In this document: in pieces, positions 15,425 through 23,674 of the stretch
Layout of the letters: each line of letters opens with the position of its first letter
How positions within the stretch are numbered: position 1 is the first letter of the stretch
NCBI GenBank assembly: GCA_937919625.1
Contig: CALFRK010000115.1
Span: 1-44,562, forward strand
Length of the DNA: 44,562 nt
Source: an uncultured Ilumatobacter sp.
GTDB taxonomy: Bacteria > Actinomycetota > Acidimicrobiia > Acidimicrobiales > Ilumatobacteraceae
Reading direction: 5' to 3'
Program-made: the position numbers and the translations under genes
Notes under the pieces: model-generated
The model's database searches: none
Seen by the model: the letters and a program-made list of their open reading frames with translations, nothing else
Told to the model about the DNA's origin: nothing

Positions 15425-17074
15425 TCAGAACTCGATCAGGCTGGGTAGATAGTCTGTGGGCGGTTCGTAGCCCAGCAGGTTGAGCAAGGTGGCCGCCACA
15501 TTGACGAGTCCAGGTGCCTTCGAATGCGCCATGTGGTATTCGCCGTCATAGTTGGGATCGAAGATTGCGAACGGCACCGGGCTGAGTGTGTGCGCGGTCT
15601 TTGGTGATCGCACACCCTTGGCTTCGGTGTACATGACGTCGGCGTTGCCATGATCGGCCGTGTACACGAGCACCCCGTCAAGTTCTTCGATGACGGCCAT
15701 CAGCTCGGCCATACATTCGTCGATCACTGTCATCGCCTCGACCGTGGCGCCCAGGTTGCCGGTGTGGCCGACCATGTCGCCGCTCGGGAAGTTGAGACGG
15801 CCGAACCTGTACTCGCCGGTGCGCAGCAGGTCGGTCACCTCAGCGGTGATCTCGCGAACTTTCATGGCGGGCGTGGTGTCGAACTCGACGTTGTCGCTGG
15901 GAACTTCGACATACGTCTCGAGTGATTTGTCGATGTAGCCAGAGCGATTGCCGTTCCAGAAATAGGTGACGTGACCAAACTTTTGGGTTTCGCTGACGGC
16001 GAAGCTGTGTACGCCAGCGGCGCACAAGAACTCGCTGATGGTGCGGTCGATCGCCGGCGGCTCGACCAAATACCGCTGGGGCACCAGAGCGTCGCCGTCG
16101 TACTGCAGCATCCCGGCGAAGAACACGTTTGGGCAATCACCCCGATCGAAGACGTCGAAGTCGGCCTCTTCGTAGGCCCGCGAGATCTCGATCGAACGGT
16201 CACCTCGAAAGTTGTAGAGCAGCACTGCATCGCCGTCGGTGATCGTGCCAACCGGATGGCTGCCATCGTCGACGACAACGAACTCGGAGAGGTACTGGTC
16301 GCCGGTCGCCAGCCCTGCGGCGTCGGCCTCGGCATACATCGTCTCGACCGCCTCGGTGGCGGAACGGAACGGGCGGCCCTCGCCGTACGTGTGGACGTGG
16401 TAGCCGCGCTCGACCATCGCCCAGTTGGCGCCGTACCGATCCATCGTGATCTTCATCCGTCCACCGCCAGAGGCAATCCGGAAGTTGCGTCGGCGGTCAC
16501 CTTCATCGATCTCGCTGTTGATCTCGGCCAGTACCGATTCGGTGGCGGCTATGTATCCGAGCGCCGACCTGGCCGGCACGTCGCGTCCGTCGTGAAGGAT
16601 GTGGACGGCAGCGCTGGTCACCCCATCTGCGGCTGCCCGTCGCAGGATCGCGTAGAGATGTTCGTTGTGCGAGTGCACGTTGCCATCGGAGTGCAGCCCC
16701 AGCAGGTGCAAGGTGCCGGACCGGCCATGCTCGATCAGCTCGCGCCAGACGTGTGTCTCGAAAATCGCGCCGGACGCGATCGCCCGGTTGACCAGTTTGG
16801 CGCCCTGGGCGAAGATCCTGCCGGCGCCGAGCGCGTTGTGGCCGACCTCGCTATTACCCATGTCGTCGTCACTCGGCAAACCGACCGCCGGGCCATGCGC
16901 TGCCAACTCGGTGTACAGCTCGCCACTCGTCAAATGGTCGAGTGCCGGTGTGTCGGCAACCGTGACGGCGTTGCTGGGGTCGGGTGGGGCGACACCCACT
17001 CCATCGGCGATCACCAGCAGTAAGGGTCCGCGACGGCCGGCGAACGATGGGTGCTTGCTGAGTTCCAGCGACAT
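15425..17074 (-). CDS. gpmI: 2,3-bisphosphoglycerate-independent phosphoglycerate mutase
   Basis: A 549-aa alkaline-phosphatase-superfamily enzyme interconverting 3- and 2-phosphoglycerate in glycolysis and gluconeogenesis, using two metal ions. Signatures are LLVIADGVGVAP near the N-terminus, the catalytic-serine stretch DDDMGNSEVGHNALGAGR (about 68-85), HILHDGRDVP, RYGANWAMVERGY, YNFRGDRSIE, HVTYFWNGN, NFPSGDMVGHTGN and the metal motif TADHGNAD. The length is normal. The ATG at 17074 is chosen because TAGACT lies exactly seven bases upstream, consistent with leaderless transcription; the frame extends further to 17134 but overlaps the divergent promoter. Confidence 0.95.
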   Translation of the reverse strand: MSLELSKHPSFAGRRGPLLLVIADGVGVAPPDPSNAVTVADTPALDHLTSGELYTELAAHGPAVGLPSDDDMGNSEVGHNALGAGRIFAQGAKLVNRAIASGAIFETHVWRELIEHGRSGTLHLLGLHSDGNVHSHNEHLYAILRRAAADGVTSAAVHILHDGRDVPARSALGYIAATESVLAEINSEIDEGDRRRNFRIASGGGRMKITMDRYGANWAMVERGYHVHTYGEGRPFRSATEAVETMYAEADAAGLATGDQYLSEFVVVDDGSHPVGTITDGDAVLLYNFRGDRSIEISRAYEEADFDVFDRGDCPNVFFAGMLQYDGDALVPQRYLVEPPAIDRTISEFLCAAGVHSFAVSETQKFGHVTYFWNGNRSGYIDKSLETYVEVPSDNVEFDTTPAMKVREITAEVTDLLRTGEYRFGRLNFPSGDMVGHTGNLGATVEAMTVIDECMAELMAVIEELDGVLVYTADHGNADVMYTEAKGVRSPKTAHTLSPVPFAIFDPNYDGEYHMAHSKAPGLVNVAATLLNLLGYEPPTDYLPSLIEF

Positions 17075-17081
17075 GCCGGAA

Positions 17082-17087
17082 AGTCTA
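17082..17087 (-). promoter_or_regulatory. -10 box TAGACT of gpmI (leaderless)
   Basis: TAGACT on the minus strand, 7 nt before the gpmI ATG at 17074. Confidence 0.5.
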
Positions 17088-17119
17088 CGGACAGCTTCTC
17101 CGGCCCTCGTTCCGCCACA

Positions 17120-17125
17120 TAGGGT
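17120..17125 (+). promoter_or_regulatory. -10 box TAGGGT of the M14 peptidase gene (leaderless)
   Basis: TAGGGT lies 7 nt before the ATG at 17133. Only 32 bp separate it from the divergent gpmI -10 box, so the two promoters must share -35 DNA. Confidence 0.5.
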
Positions 17126-17132
17126 GCCGCTC

Positions 17133-18812
17133 ATGGACTATGGGTTCGACCGTTACCTGCGTTACGACGAGCTGATCGAGTGGCTTCGCCAGATCGCCGC
17201 CGAGCACCCGCAACTCGTCACGCTCGAGACCTATGGAAAGTCGTACGAGGGGCGCGACCTCTGGATCGTCACCGTGACCGACTCGTCGACCGGGGCTCAC
17301 GACACCAAGCCGGCGCACTGGGTAGATGCCAGCATCCATGCAGTCGAGCTGACCGCCACTGTCGCCGCCTGCCATCTGATCCACCGGCTCGTCAGTGGAT
17401 TCGGTAGCGATGCCACGATCACTCGGGCGTTGCAGACGCGAACGTTCTATGTCGTCCCGCGGGTCAACCCCGACGGAGCCGAGTCGGTGATGGCCGACCG
17501 ACCGAGATTTCGCCGCTCGAGTATGCGCGCCTGGCCGTGGAGCGATGGGCACCGCTGGCCAGGCCTTCAGAACGAGGACATCGACGGTGACGGCCGCATC
17601 CTTCAAATCCGGATCGCCGATCCGAACGGTGGCTGGATGCCGCACCCTGAAGATGCCCGCCTGTTGATCCCGGTGCCGCCAGAGGGAGCACCTGCCGGCA
17701 GCATGACCTATCGCACACTGACCGAGGGATTCGTCACCGACTACGACGGTTTCACGATCGACACGCCGCGGCCGGTTGAGGGTCTCGACATGAATCGCAA
17801 CTTTCCTGCCGGTTGGGGTGCCAGCGTGCCCGGTGCGGGCGATCATCCACTCAGCGAGCCAGAGATCGATGCGCTTGTGCGTGCGATCGTGGCGCGCCCG
17901 AACATCTGTGGAACGAACGCTTATCACACCAGTGGCGGCGTGCTGCTGCGACCGTCATCGACACAAGCCGACAGCAAGCTAGCGCCACTCGACGTGTGGG
18001 TCTGGAAGCAGCTCGCCGAGCGCGGCACCGAGCTCACTGGTTATCCGGCCCACTCGGTGTACGAGGACTTCACCTGGGATCCTTCAGAAACGATGAGCGG
18101 GGCAGCCGACGACTGGGCCTACGAGCACCAGGGCATCTACGGCTGGACCACAGAGTTCTGGGACATCGTCTACGCCGCCACCGGAACCAAACAGTCGACC
18201 CACTTCTGGTACACCGGCCCCAGCGACGCCGAGGCGCTGGCTGTGCTGCGGTGGTGCGACGAGCACAACGCCGGCGGCTATGTCGACTGGTATGGGTTCG
18301 ATCACCCACAGCTCGGGGCGATCGAGCTGGGTGGATGGAACGATCTCAACACCTGGACCAACCCGCCGCTCTCGCTGCTTCGAAACGAGGTCGAATCGCA
18401 CGCCGACTTCGCGATCCACCAGGCACTCTGCTCGCCGCTGCTCGAGATCGTTCGCTGCTCGGCTGTGCGCGTCGGAGACGACACGTGGCGGATCGAGGCC
18501 GGTGTCGCCAACACCGGATGGCTGCCGACCGATGTGTCAGCGCTGGCCCGCAAACAGCATCTTGTCAAGCCGATCACGGTCGAGGTCGAGGCGCTCGGCG
18601 TCGCCGGTCTCGAAGTCATCGATGGACCTGCTCGCCGAAAGGTCGGTCAGCTGGCGGGCCGGGCGACGCTTCGGTTTGCAGATCGCAACGACGGCACGCC
18701 AGATCGGATACTCGCCTCATGGATCGTGCGCGCTGGCGTCGGTTCGACGGTGAAGGTCACCGCCTCCCACGATCGCGCCGGACGTGTGTCGACCGACTGC
18801 ACGCTCAAATGA
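17133..18812 (+). CDS. M14-family zinc carboxypeptidase
   Basis: A 559-aa metallopeptidase. The zinc-binding pair HAVE is in DASIHAVELT (about residues 69-78), the third ligand His is in NAYHTSGG (about 267-274) and the catalytic Glu is in WTTEFWD. NPDGAE and DMNRNFPAGW match the substrate-binding Arg/Asn region of the family. A beta-rich C-terminal part of about 150 residues follows the catalytic domain. No signal peptide is visible at the ATG used, so it is probably cytoplasmic, unlike digestive carboxypeptidases. Its substrate is unknown. The leaderless start at 17133 fits a TAGGGT box. It is divergent from gpmI. Confidence 0.87.
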   Translation: MDYGFDRYLRYDELIEWLRQIAAEHPQLVTLETYGKSYEGRDLWIVTVTDSSTGAHDTKPAHWVDASIHAVELTATVAACHLIHRLVSGFGSDATITRALQTRTFYVVPRVNPDGAESVMADRPRFRRSSMRAWPWSDGHRWPGLQNEDIDGDGRILQIRIADPNGGWMPHPEDARLLIPVPPEGAPAGSMTYRTLTEGFVTDYDGFTIDTPRPVEGLDMNRNFPAGWGASVPGAGDHPLSEPEIDALVRAIVARPNICGTNAYHTSGGVLLRPSSTQADSKLAPLDVWVWKQLAERGTELTGYPAHSVYEDFTWDPSETMSGAADDWAYEHQGIYGWTTEFWDIVYAATGTKQSTHFWYTGPSDAEALAVLRWCDEHNAGGYVDWYGFDHPQLGAIELGGWNDLNTWTNPPLSLLRNEVESHADFAIHQALCSPLLEIVRCSAVRVGDDTWRIEAGVANTGWLPTDVSALARKQHLVKPITVEVEALGVAGLEVIDGPARRKVGQLAGRATLRFADRNDGTPDRILASWIVRAGVGSTVKVTASHDRAGRVSTDCTLK

Positions 18813-18866
18813 CCCAAGGGCGAGGCTTACCCGCAGCGACGCATCGCCGCCGCACGTCGTTGTTTC

Positions 18867-18872
18867 TACACT
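18867..18872 (+). promoter_or_regulatory. -10 box TACACT of the heme A synthase gene (leaderless)
   Basis: TACACT lies 7 nt before a GTG at 18880 but only 1 nt before the ATG at 18874. That spacing argues for the GTG as the real start. Confidence 0.45.
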
Positions 18873-18879
18873 GATGGTC

Positions 18880-20040
18880 GTGCCCCTCGTCGCAGACCCA
18901 CAAGCCGGGAGCGGGCGCCCGGTCGTGTCTAGCGACCCGATCACCCGCTGGTTGCTCATGGTCGCGATCCTGGTGATTGGGCTGGTGACGGTTGGGGGTT
19001 TCGTCCGCCTTTCACGGGCCGGTCTCTCGATCGTCGAATGGGACGCGGTCACAGGCATTGTCCCGCCTATCGGCGACGCGGCGTGGCAACGGTCGTTCGC
19101 CGACTATCAGCAAACCCCCGAATACCAGATCGTGAATTCGGGCATGGACCTTGCTGACTATCAACACATCTTCTACATCGAGTGGGCCCATCGGCTGATC
19201 GCCCGAGTGGCGGGCTTGCTGGTGGTTCTGCCGCTGCTCTGGTTTTTGAGGAAGGGTTTGTTGAGCCCGCGTGACTCGCTGCGCTATTGGATGGTCGCCG
19301 CGCTCTTCGGGGTTCAGGGAGTGATCGGATGGGCGATGGTGTCGAGCGGCTTGCGCGACCGCCCATCGGTGAGCCACTTTCGGCTGACGATCCACCTCTT
19401 GACCGCCCTGGCCTTGCTCAGCATCGTGCTGTGGATGGCCCTAAACCGAATCGCAGCCAGTCGGCCCGCAGCGCCCCACGAACCGTCTCGCCGCTCGAGT
19501 GCCTCGCGCATCCTCTCGCCGGTGCTGCTGGCTGTTGTCGTGGTCCAGATCGGGTACGGAGGCCTGGTCGCCGGGTTGAGAGCCGGGTATGTGTCGAACA
19601 CCTGGCCCTTGATGTTCGGTCAACTCGTCCCGCTCGACGTTCTCACGGCTCGCCATCCCTGGTGGGCCAACTTGTCCGAGGCGGTGGGTTCCCACTGGAT
19701 ACATCGTTGGATGGCGTTCGTGGTGGCCGGGATCGCGGTCGCCCTCTTTGTCGCGATTCGGCGGGAGCTTTCTGACAGCCGGGTCCTCAAGGCGGCGGCC
19801 GGATCGCTTTTGGCAGCGGTCTCGTTGCAGATCAGCCTGGGTATCTGTGTGGTGCTTCTCGGAGTTCCAAAGTGGCTCGCGCTAGCCCACCAGGGTGTCG
19901 GAGTGACCCTATTCTGCATCTCGCTCGTGATCACCCACCAGGTTCGCTGGAACTCTCGCAGCTCGAGCGCTGCGGGGGTCCCAGTCAACGGGCCAAGCTC
20001 GTTGGCCGAAGCCGTAACGTATCCAGGCCCGGCCTCTTAG
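18880..20040 (+). CDS. Heme A synthase, COX15 type
   Basis: A 386-aa membrane protein with about eight hydrophobic segments in two homologous halves, converting heme O to heme A for cytochrome oxidase. Landmarks are GGFVRLSRAGLSIVEWD (QRLTGSG-like region), EYQIVNSGMDLADYQHIFYIEWAHRLIAR with the heme-ligand His, SHFRLTIHLLTAL, GLRAGYVSNTWPLM, SHWIHRWMAF and HQGVG. The EYQ...F.EW.HR pattern and the lack of the extracytoplasmic Cys pair point to the COX15 type known from Alphaproteobacteria and mitochondria rather than the Bacillus CtaA type. The GTG start fits a leaderless promoter; ATG 18874 is the alternative. Its stop overlaps the convergent GNAT gene. Confidence 0.88.
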   Translation: MPLVADPQAGSGRPVVSSDPITRWLLMVAILVIGLVTVGGFVRLSRAGLSIVEWDAVTGIVPPIGDAAWQRSFADYQQTPEYQIVNSGMDLADYQHIFYIEWAHRLIARVAGLLVVLPLLWFLRKGLLSPRDSLRYWMVAALFGVQGVIGWAMVSSGLRDRPSVSHFRLTIHLLTALALLSIVLWMALNRIAASRPAAPHEPSRRSSASRILSPVLLAVVVVQIGYGGLVAGLRAGYVSNTWPLMFGQLVPLDVLTARHPWWANLSEAVGSHWIHRWMAFVVAGIAVALFVAIRRELSDSRVLKAAAGSLLAAVSLQISLGICVVLLGVPKWLALAHQGVGVTLFCISLVITHQVRWNSRSSSAAGVPVNGPSSLAEAVTYPGPAS

Positions 20041-20492
20041 TCGTCTAGCCGGCGAACGTAGCCGCGGTCGAGTTGCACGAATCCGTGCCGTTCCCAGAAC
20101 GGGTGCTCGTCTGTGCGGGCGGTGCTGCTGAGCACCTGCAGTCGACGACAGCCGAGGTCGCGTGCCCGCTCGCCAGCGTGCTCGAGCAACATCCCGCCGA
20201 TCCCTGTTGTGCGGAATTGTTCGGCGACGTGGATCGCCACGATCTGGGCGGTGCGCCCACCCCCGTGGTGGATGTGTCGGAACGCCAGGAGTTGGATGAG
20301 GGCTGTGATCTGTCTGTCGTACTCAGCGACCAACAGATAGTTGCCGTCGGTGCGATCGATTTCAACGAGCGCATCGCGGTAGGACCCGAGCTGCTCTTGG
20401 TCCTCGAGATCGCCCTGATGACTGGCGCCGCGCAGTATCGCGGCGATCGCCGGGAGGTCGCTCGGCACGGCGTCTCGGAAGTAGGGCTGCAT
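20037..20492 (-). CDS. GNAT-family N-acetyltransferase
   Basis: A 151-aa acyl-CoA-dependent acetyltransferase. It begins MQPYFRDAVPSDLPAIAAIL and carries the acetyl-CoA loop VAEQFRTTGIGGMLLEHAGERARDLG (R/Q-x-x-G-x-G motif), followed by the C-terminal F-W-x-x-x-G-F strand (PFWERHGF). The substrate is unknown. An alternative ATG at 20504 lies inside a 17-bp palindrome, so the downstream ATG is preferred. The gene is convergent with and overlaps the heme A synthase by four bases. Confidence 0.85.
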   Translation of the reverse strand: MQPYFRDAVPSDLPAIAAILRGASHQGDLEDQEQLGSYRDALVEIDRTDGNYLLVAEYDRQITALIQLLAFRHIHHGGGRTAQIVAIHVAEQFRTTGIGGMLLEHAGERARDLGCRRLQVLSSTARTDEHPFWERHGFVQLDRGYVRRLDD

Positions 20493-20495
20493 CCT

Positions 20496-20512
20496 GTGGA
20501 ACATTGTTCCAC
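20496..20512. promoter_or_regulatory. 17-bp perfect palindrome in the GNAT/cdd divergent region
   Basis: GTGGAACA-T-TGTTCCAC, 8-bp arms around one base, four bases upstream of the GNAT ATG at 20492 and about 40 bp upstream of the cdd -10 box. It has the size and symmetry of an operator for a dimeric regulator. The regulator is unknown. Confidence 0.55.
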
Positions 20513-20552
20513 TCTCGAAGCGACGATCACGGCACCATTCGTCATCGAGACC

Positions 20553-20558
20553 TACGAT
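20553..20558 (+). promoter_or_regulatory. -10 box TACGAT of cdd (leaderless)
   Basis: TACGAT lies 6 nt before the ATG at 20565. There is no Shine-Dalgarno sequence. Confidence 0.5.
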
Positions 20559-20564
20559 CCCTTC

Positions 20565-20981
20565 ATGGCCGATCCGATCGAATCCGTGGAGCCCGAGCTT
20601 TTGGCGGCGGCGATTGCCGTGCAAGCCAGGGCCCATGTGCCCTACTCGCACTTTCATGTCGGGGCCGCGATCCGTACCCGCAGCGGACGGATCTTTACCA
20701 GCTGCAATGTTGAGAACGCCGCTTACCCCCAGAGCGTGTGTGCCGAGGCAGGGGCGATCTCGGCGATGGTGTCCGGTGGCGAGTACCTGATCGACGCCGT
20801 CGTCACCGTGTGCGACGGTGACGACCTGTCGACGTGTTGCGGTGGTTGCCGTCAGAAGATCCGCGAGTTCGCCGACGGGCACACGCTGATCCACGCCGCA
20901 GGTCCCGAGGGTGTGCGCAAGACGTACACGATGAACGACTTGCTGCCCGACTCGTTCGGGCCCGAAAACCTGCGCGATTGA
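20565..20981 (+). CDS. cdd: Cytidine deaminase
   Basis: A 138-aa zinc enzyme that deaminates cytidine and deoxycytidine in pyrimidine salvage. It shows AAIRTRSGRIFTSCNVENAAYPQSVCAEAGAI, with the zinc Cys and catalytic Glu in CAEAGAI (about residues 62-68), and a second Cys pair CCGGCRQK corresponding to the usual PCGxCRQ. The first Cys there replaces the usual Pro, a minor oddity. The length fits the small homotetrameric class. The start fits a leaderless promoter. It is divergent from the GNAT gene with a palindrome between them. Confidence 0.93.
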   Translation: MADPIESVEPELLAAAIAVQARAHVPYSHFHVGAAIRTRSGRIFTSCNVENAAYPQSVCAEAGAISAMVSGGEYLIDAVVTVCDGDDLSTCCGGCRQKIREFADGHTLIHAAGPEGVRKTYTMNDLLPDSFGPENLRD

Positions 20982-21044
20982 TCGGTTTCTTCACCGCCCG
21001 CGGGCCGATTTACGGGTCGTTTTCATCGAGGATTTTGTCTGGGA

Positions 21045-21073
21045 AAAACCTGAGTCATGTAGACTCAGGTTTT
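21045..21073. promoter_or_regulatory. HAIR operator (HspR binding site) of the dnaK operon
   Basis: AAAACCTGAGT (21045-21055) and ACTCAGGTTTT (21063-21073) are perfect 11-bp arms around a 7-base spacer. The known HspR consensus is CTTGAGT-N7-ACTCAAG; the core here is CCTGAGT-N7-ACTCAGG, one change per arm. hspR is the last gene of the same operon, so this is negative autoregulation. Confidence 0.85.
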
Positions 21074-21085
21074 CTGACTGACAAG

Positions 21086-21119
21086 TTGCCGCTCTGAATC
21101 TCCGCTCCTACACTTGAGT
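21086..21119 (+). promoter_or_regulatory. Probable dnaK promoter with second HspR half-site
   Basis: TTGCCG (21086-21091) and TACACT (21109-21114) are separated by 17 bp, as for a housekeeping sigma factor. The -10 box overlaps CTTGAGT (21113-21119), an exact HAIR half-site, with ACTCAG following at 21122. Bound HspR here would block polymerase. Confidence 0.65.
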
Positions 21120-21169
21120 CCACTCAGTGCAGGATCTCCCCCAACTCCCCAAAATAGGAGCGTTCAATC

Positions 21170-23026
21170 ATGTCTAAGGCTGTCGGTATCGATCTCGGTA
21201 CCACCAACTCAGTCGTCGCCGTGCTCGAAGCCGGCGAGCCCGTCGTCATCCCCAACTCCGAGGGTGGCAGAACCACGCCCTCCGTCGTGGCCTTCTCGAA
21301 GGCCGGCGAGGTGCTGGTCGGCGAGGTCGCCAAACGTCAGGCGATCACCAACCCCGACCGCACGTTCCAGTCGATCAAGCGCAAGATGGGCAAGGCCTGG
21401 AAGAGCGACGACATCGACGGTAAGTCCTACACGCCCCAGGAGATCAGTGCCCGCACGCTGATGAAGCTCAAGCGCGACGCCGAGTCCTACCTCGGCGACA
21501 CCGTCACCCAGGCCGTCATCACGGTGCCCGCCTACTTCGACGACGCCCAGCGCACCGCCACCAAGGAAGCCGGCACGATTGCCGGTCTCGAGGTGCTGCG
21601 GATTATCAACGAGCCCACAGCTGCGGCGCTCGCTTACGGCCTCGACAAGGGCAGCGAAGACGAAACGATTCTCGTGTTCGACCTAGGCGGGGGCACGTTC
21701 GACGTGTCGGTGCTCGAGATCGGCGATGGCGTGTTCGAGGTCAAGTCCACCCACGGCGACACCGTGCTCGGCGGCGACGATTGGGACCAGCGCATCATCG
21801 ATTGGCTCGTCAGCCAGTTCAAAAACGCCCAGGGTGTCGATCTGTCGGCCGACCGGATGGCCACGCAGCGCCTCAAGGAGGCCGCCGAGAAGGCCAAGAT
21901 CGAGCTCAGCCAGGTCCAGTCGACGCATATCAACCTTCCGTTCATCACCGCCAACGCCGATGGACCGTTGCACCTCGACGAATCGTTGACCAGGGCCAAG
22001 TTTCAGGAGATGACATCCGATCTGATCGAGCGCTGTCGTACCCCGTTCGAGCAGGCCCTCAAGGACGCCGGCGTCTCCAAGGGTGATCTGCACCACGTAA
22101 TCCTGGTCGGCGGCTCAACCCGTATGCCGGCCGTTACCGAGCTCGTTCAAGCAATGACAGGCAAAGAGCCCAACAAGTCGGTCAACCCCGATGAGGTGGT
22201 CGCCGTCGGCGCCGCCGTGCAGGCGGGCGTGTTGCGTGGTGACGTGAAGGACGTATTGCTGCTCGACGTCACACCCCTGTCGCTCGGTATCGAGACCAAG
22301 GGCGGCGTGATGACCAAGCTGATCGAGCGCAACACAACGATCCCGACCAAGCGCAGCGAGGTGTTCACAACCGCCGAAGATATGCAGCCCTCGGTCGAGA
22401 TCCACGTGCTCCAGGGCGAGCGCGAAATGGCGGGCTACAACAAGACGCTCGGCAAGTTCCAGCTGGTCGATCTGCCGCCGGCGCCTCGTGGTGTGCCACA
22501 GATCGAGGTTGTCTTCGATATCGACGCCAACGGCATTGTGCATGTGTCGGCCAAGGATCGCGCCACCAGCAAAGAGCAGTCGATGACCATTACCGGCCAG
22601 TCCACGCTCGATAAGGACATCATCGATCAGATGGTGCGCGATGCCGAGTCACACGCCGAAGAAGACAAGCAGCGGCGTGAAGAGGCCGAGGTTCGCAACA
22701 ACGCCGACTCGCTCGTGTATCAAACCGAAAAGGTGCTGCGCGATCAAGGCGACAGTGTCTCCGAAGATGAGCGGGCGGCGGTCGAGGGTCCGTTGGCAGA
22801 TGTCCGCAAGGCGCTCGAGGGCAACGACAATGTCGCCATCAAAACCGCCACTGAGGCGCTGATGGCCGCCAGCCAGGCGTTCGGCCAGAAGCTGTACGAG
22901 GCAGCGGCCCGCGATGCAAACGCCGCCGGCACCTCAGCCAGCGGTCAATCTGACACTGCCGATTCGGTCAACGATGACGACATCGTCGATGCCGAGATCA
23001 TCGACGACGACAGCGAGACATCGTGA
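21170..23026 (+). CDS. dnaK: Hsp70 chaperone DnaK
   Basis: A 618-aa ATP-dependent chaperone. The nucleotide-binding domain (about 1-370) has GIDLGTTNS (6-14), [13 protein letters not shown] (117-129), [10 protein letters not shown] (171-180) and [11 protein letters not shown]. The linker [15 protein letters not shown] is followed by the substrate-binding domain and a lid that ends in an acidic tail ([13 protein letters not shown]). The length is typical. AGGAG lies nine bases before the ATG. It is first in the operon dnaK-grpE-dnaJ-hspR, controlled by HspR through the HAIR site upstream. Confidence 0.98.
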   Translation: MSKAVGIDLGTTNSVVAVLEAGEPVVIPNSEGGRTTPSVVAFSKAGEVLVGEVAKRQAITNPDRTFQSIKRKMGKAWKSDDIDGKSYTPQEISARTLMKLKRDAESYLGDTVTQAVITVPAYFDDAQRTATKEAGTIAGLEVLRIINEPTAAALAYGLDKGSEDETILVFDLGGGTFDVSVLEIGDGVFEVKSTHGDTVLGGDDWDQRIIDWLVSQFKNAQGVDLSADRMATQRLKEAAEKAKIELSQVQSTHINLPFITANADGPLHLDESLTRAKFQEMTSDLIERCRTPFEQALKDAGVSKGDLHHVILVGGSTRMPAVTELVQAMTGKEPNKSVNPDEVVAVGAAVQAGVLRGDVKDVLLLDVTPLSLGIETKGGVMTKLIERNTTIPTKRSEVFTTAEDMQPSVEIHVLQGEREMAGYNKTLGKFQLVDLPPAPRGVPQIEVVFDIDANGIVHVSAKDRATSKEQSMTITGQSTLDKDIIDQMVRDAESHAEEDKQRREEAEVRNNADSLVYQTEKVLRDQGDSVSEDERAAVEGPLADVRKALEGNDNVAIKTATEALMAASQAFGQKLYEAAARDANAAGTSASGQSDTADSVNDDDIVDAEIIDDDSETS

Positions 23027-23628
23027 ACCCTGGCGGCGATGTCGAGCCCGATGATGAGCGCGGCTCAGAGGTAGATGACTACACGGGTCAGACGCCACGC
23101 CTCGAACAAAACGCCGCCGCCACCGAACCGGAAGGCCCACAACCCTCCGGTTTTGGTGACGGTGACGTGGCCGATGTCGATGACTCCGAATTCGGGCTCC
23201 CCACCGACATGTTCGATGTCGACGCCCTGATCGCCGAACGCGACCAGTACAAAGACATCGCGATGCGGGTCAAGGCCGACTTCGAGAACTATCGCAAGCG
23301 CAGCGCCAACCAGATTGAGGCCGACGTCGATCGGGCGACCGGTCGGCTGGCCGAGGCATTCTTGCCGGTGCTCGATGCGACAGAAGCCGCCTACCTTCGC
23401 CACCCCGACGAGGTCGGTCCACTGCTGAATGTGATGCTCTCCGAACTCAAGAAGCACGGTCTCGAAACACTCGATCTCGAGGCCACGCCGTTCGATCCCG
23501 AAGTGGCCGAGGCCGTCACTCACGAGCCAGGCGAATCCGGTGAGGTGACCGTCGCCGAGGTGATGCGCAGCGGCTACCGCTGGCGAGGCAAGACCCTGCG
23601 CCCCGCAATGGTGCGCACCAAAGACTGA
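23023..23628 (+). CDS. grpE: Nucleotide exchange factor GrpE
   Basis: A 201-aa protein that releases ADP from DnaK. A long acidic, disordered N-terminus (about 1-60) leads to the coiled-coil region ([26 protein letters not shown]) and the beta domain ending in [23 protein letters not shown], a GrpE hallmark. The GTG start at 23023 overlaps the dnaK stop (GTGA), so translation is coupled. Confidence 0.95.
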   Translation: MNPGGDVEPDDERGSEVDDYTGQTPRLEQNAAATEPEGPQPSGFGDGDVADVDDSEFGLPTDMFDVDALIAERDQYKDIAMRVKADFENYRKRSANQIEADVDRATGRLAEAFLPVLDATEAAYLRHPDEVGPLLNVMLSELKKHGLETLDLEATPFDPEVAEAVTHEPGESGEVTVAEVMRSGYRWRGKTLRPAMVRTKD

Positions 23629-23655
23629 ACCGCGTTGTGTCTGACACAAGGCGGT
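23629..23655 (+). promoter_or_regulatory. Stem-loop between grpE and dnaJ
   Basis: ACCGCGTTGTGT (23629-23640) pairs with ACACAAGGCGGT (23644-23655), 12-bp arms with one mismatch and a CTG loop. It begins right after the grpE stop and ends just before the dnaJ ribosome-binding site. It may be an attenuator or mRNA-processing element that sets DnaJ level. Confidence 0.55.
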
Positions 23656-23674
23656 AACGAGGAGGTGAATCGGC

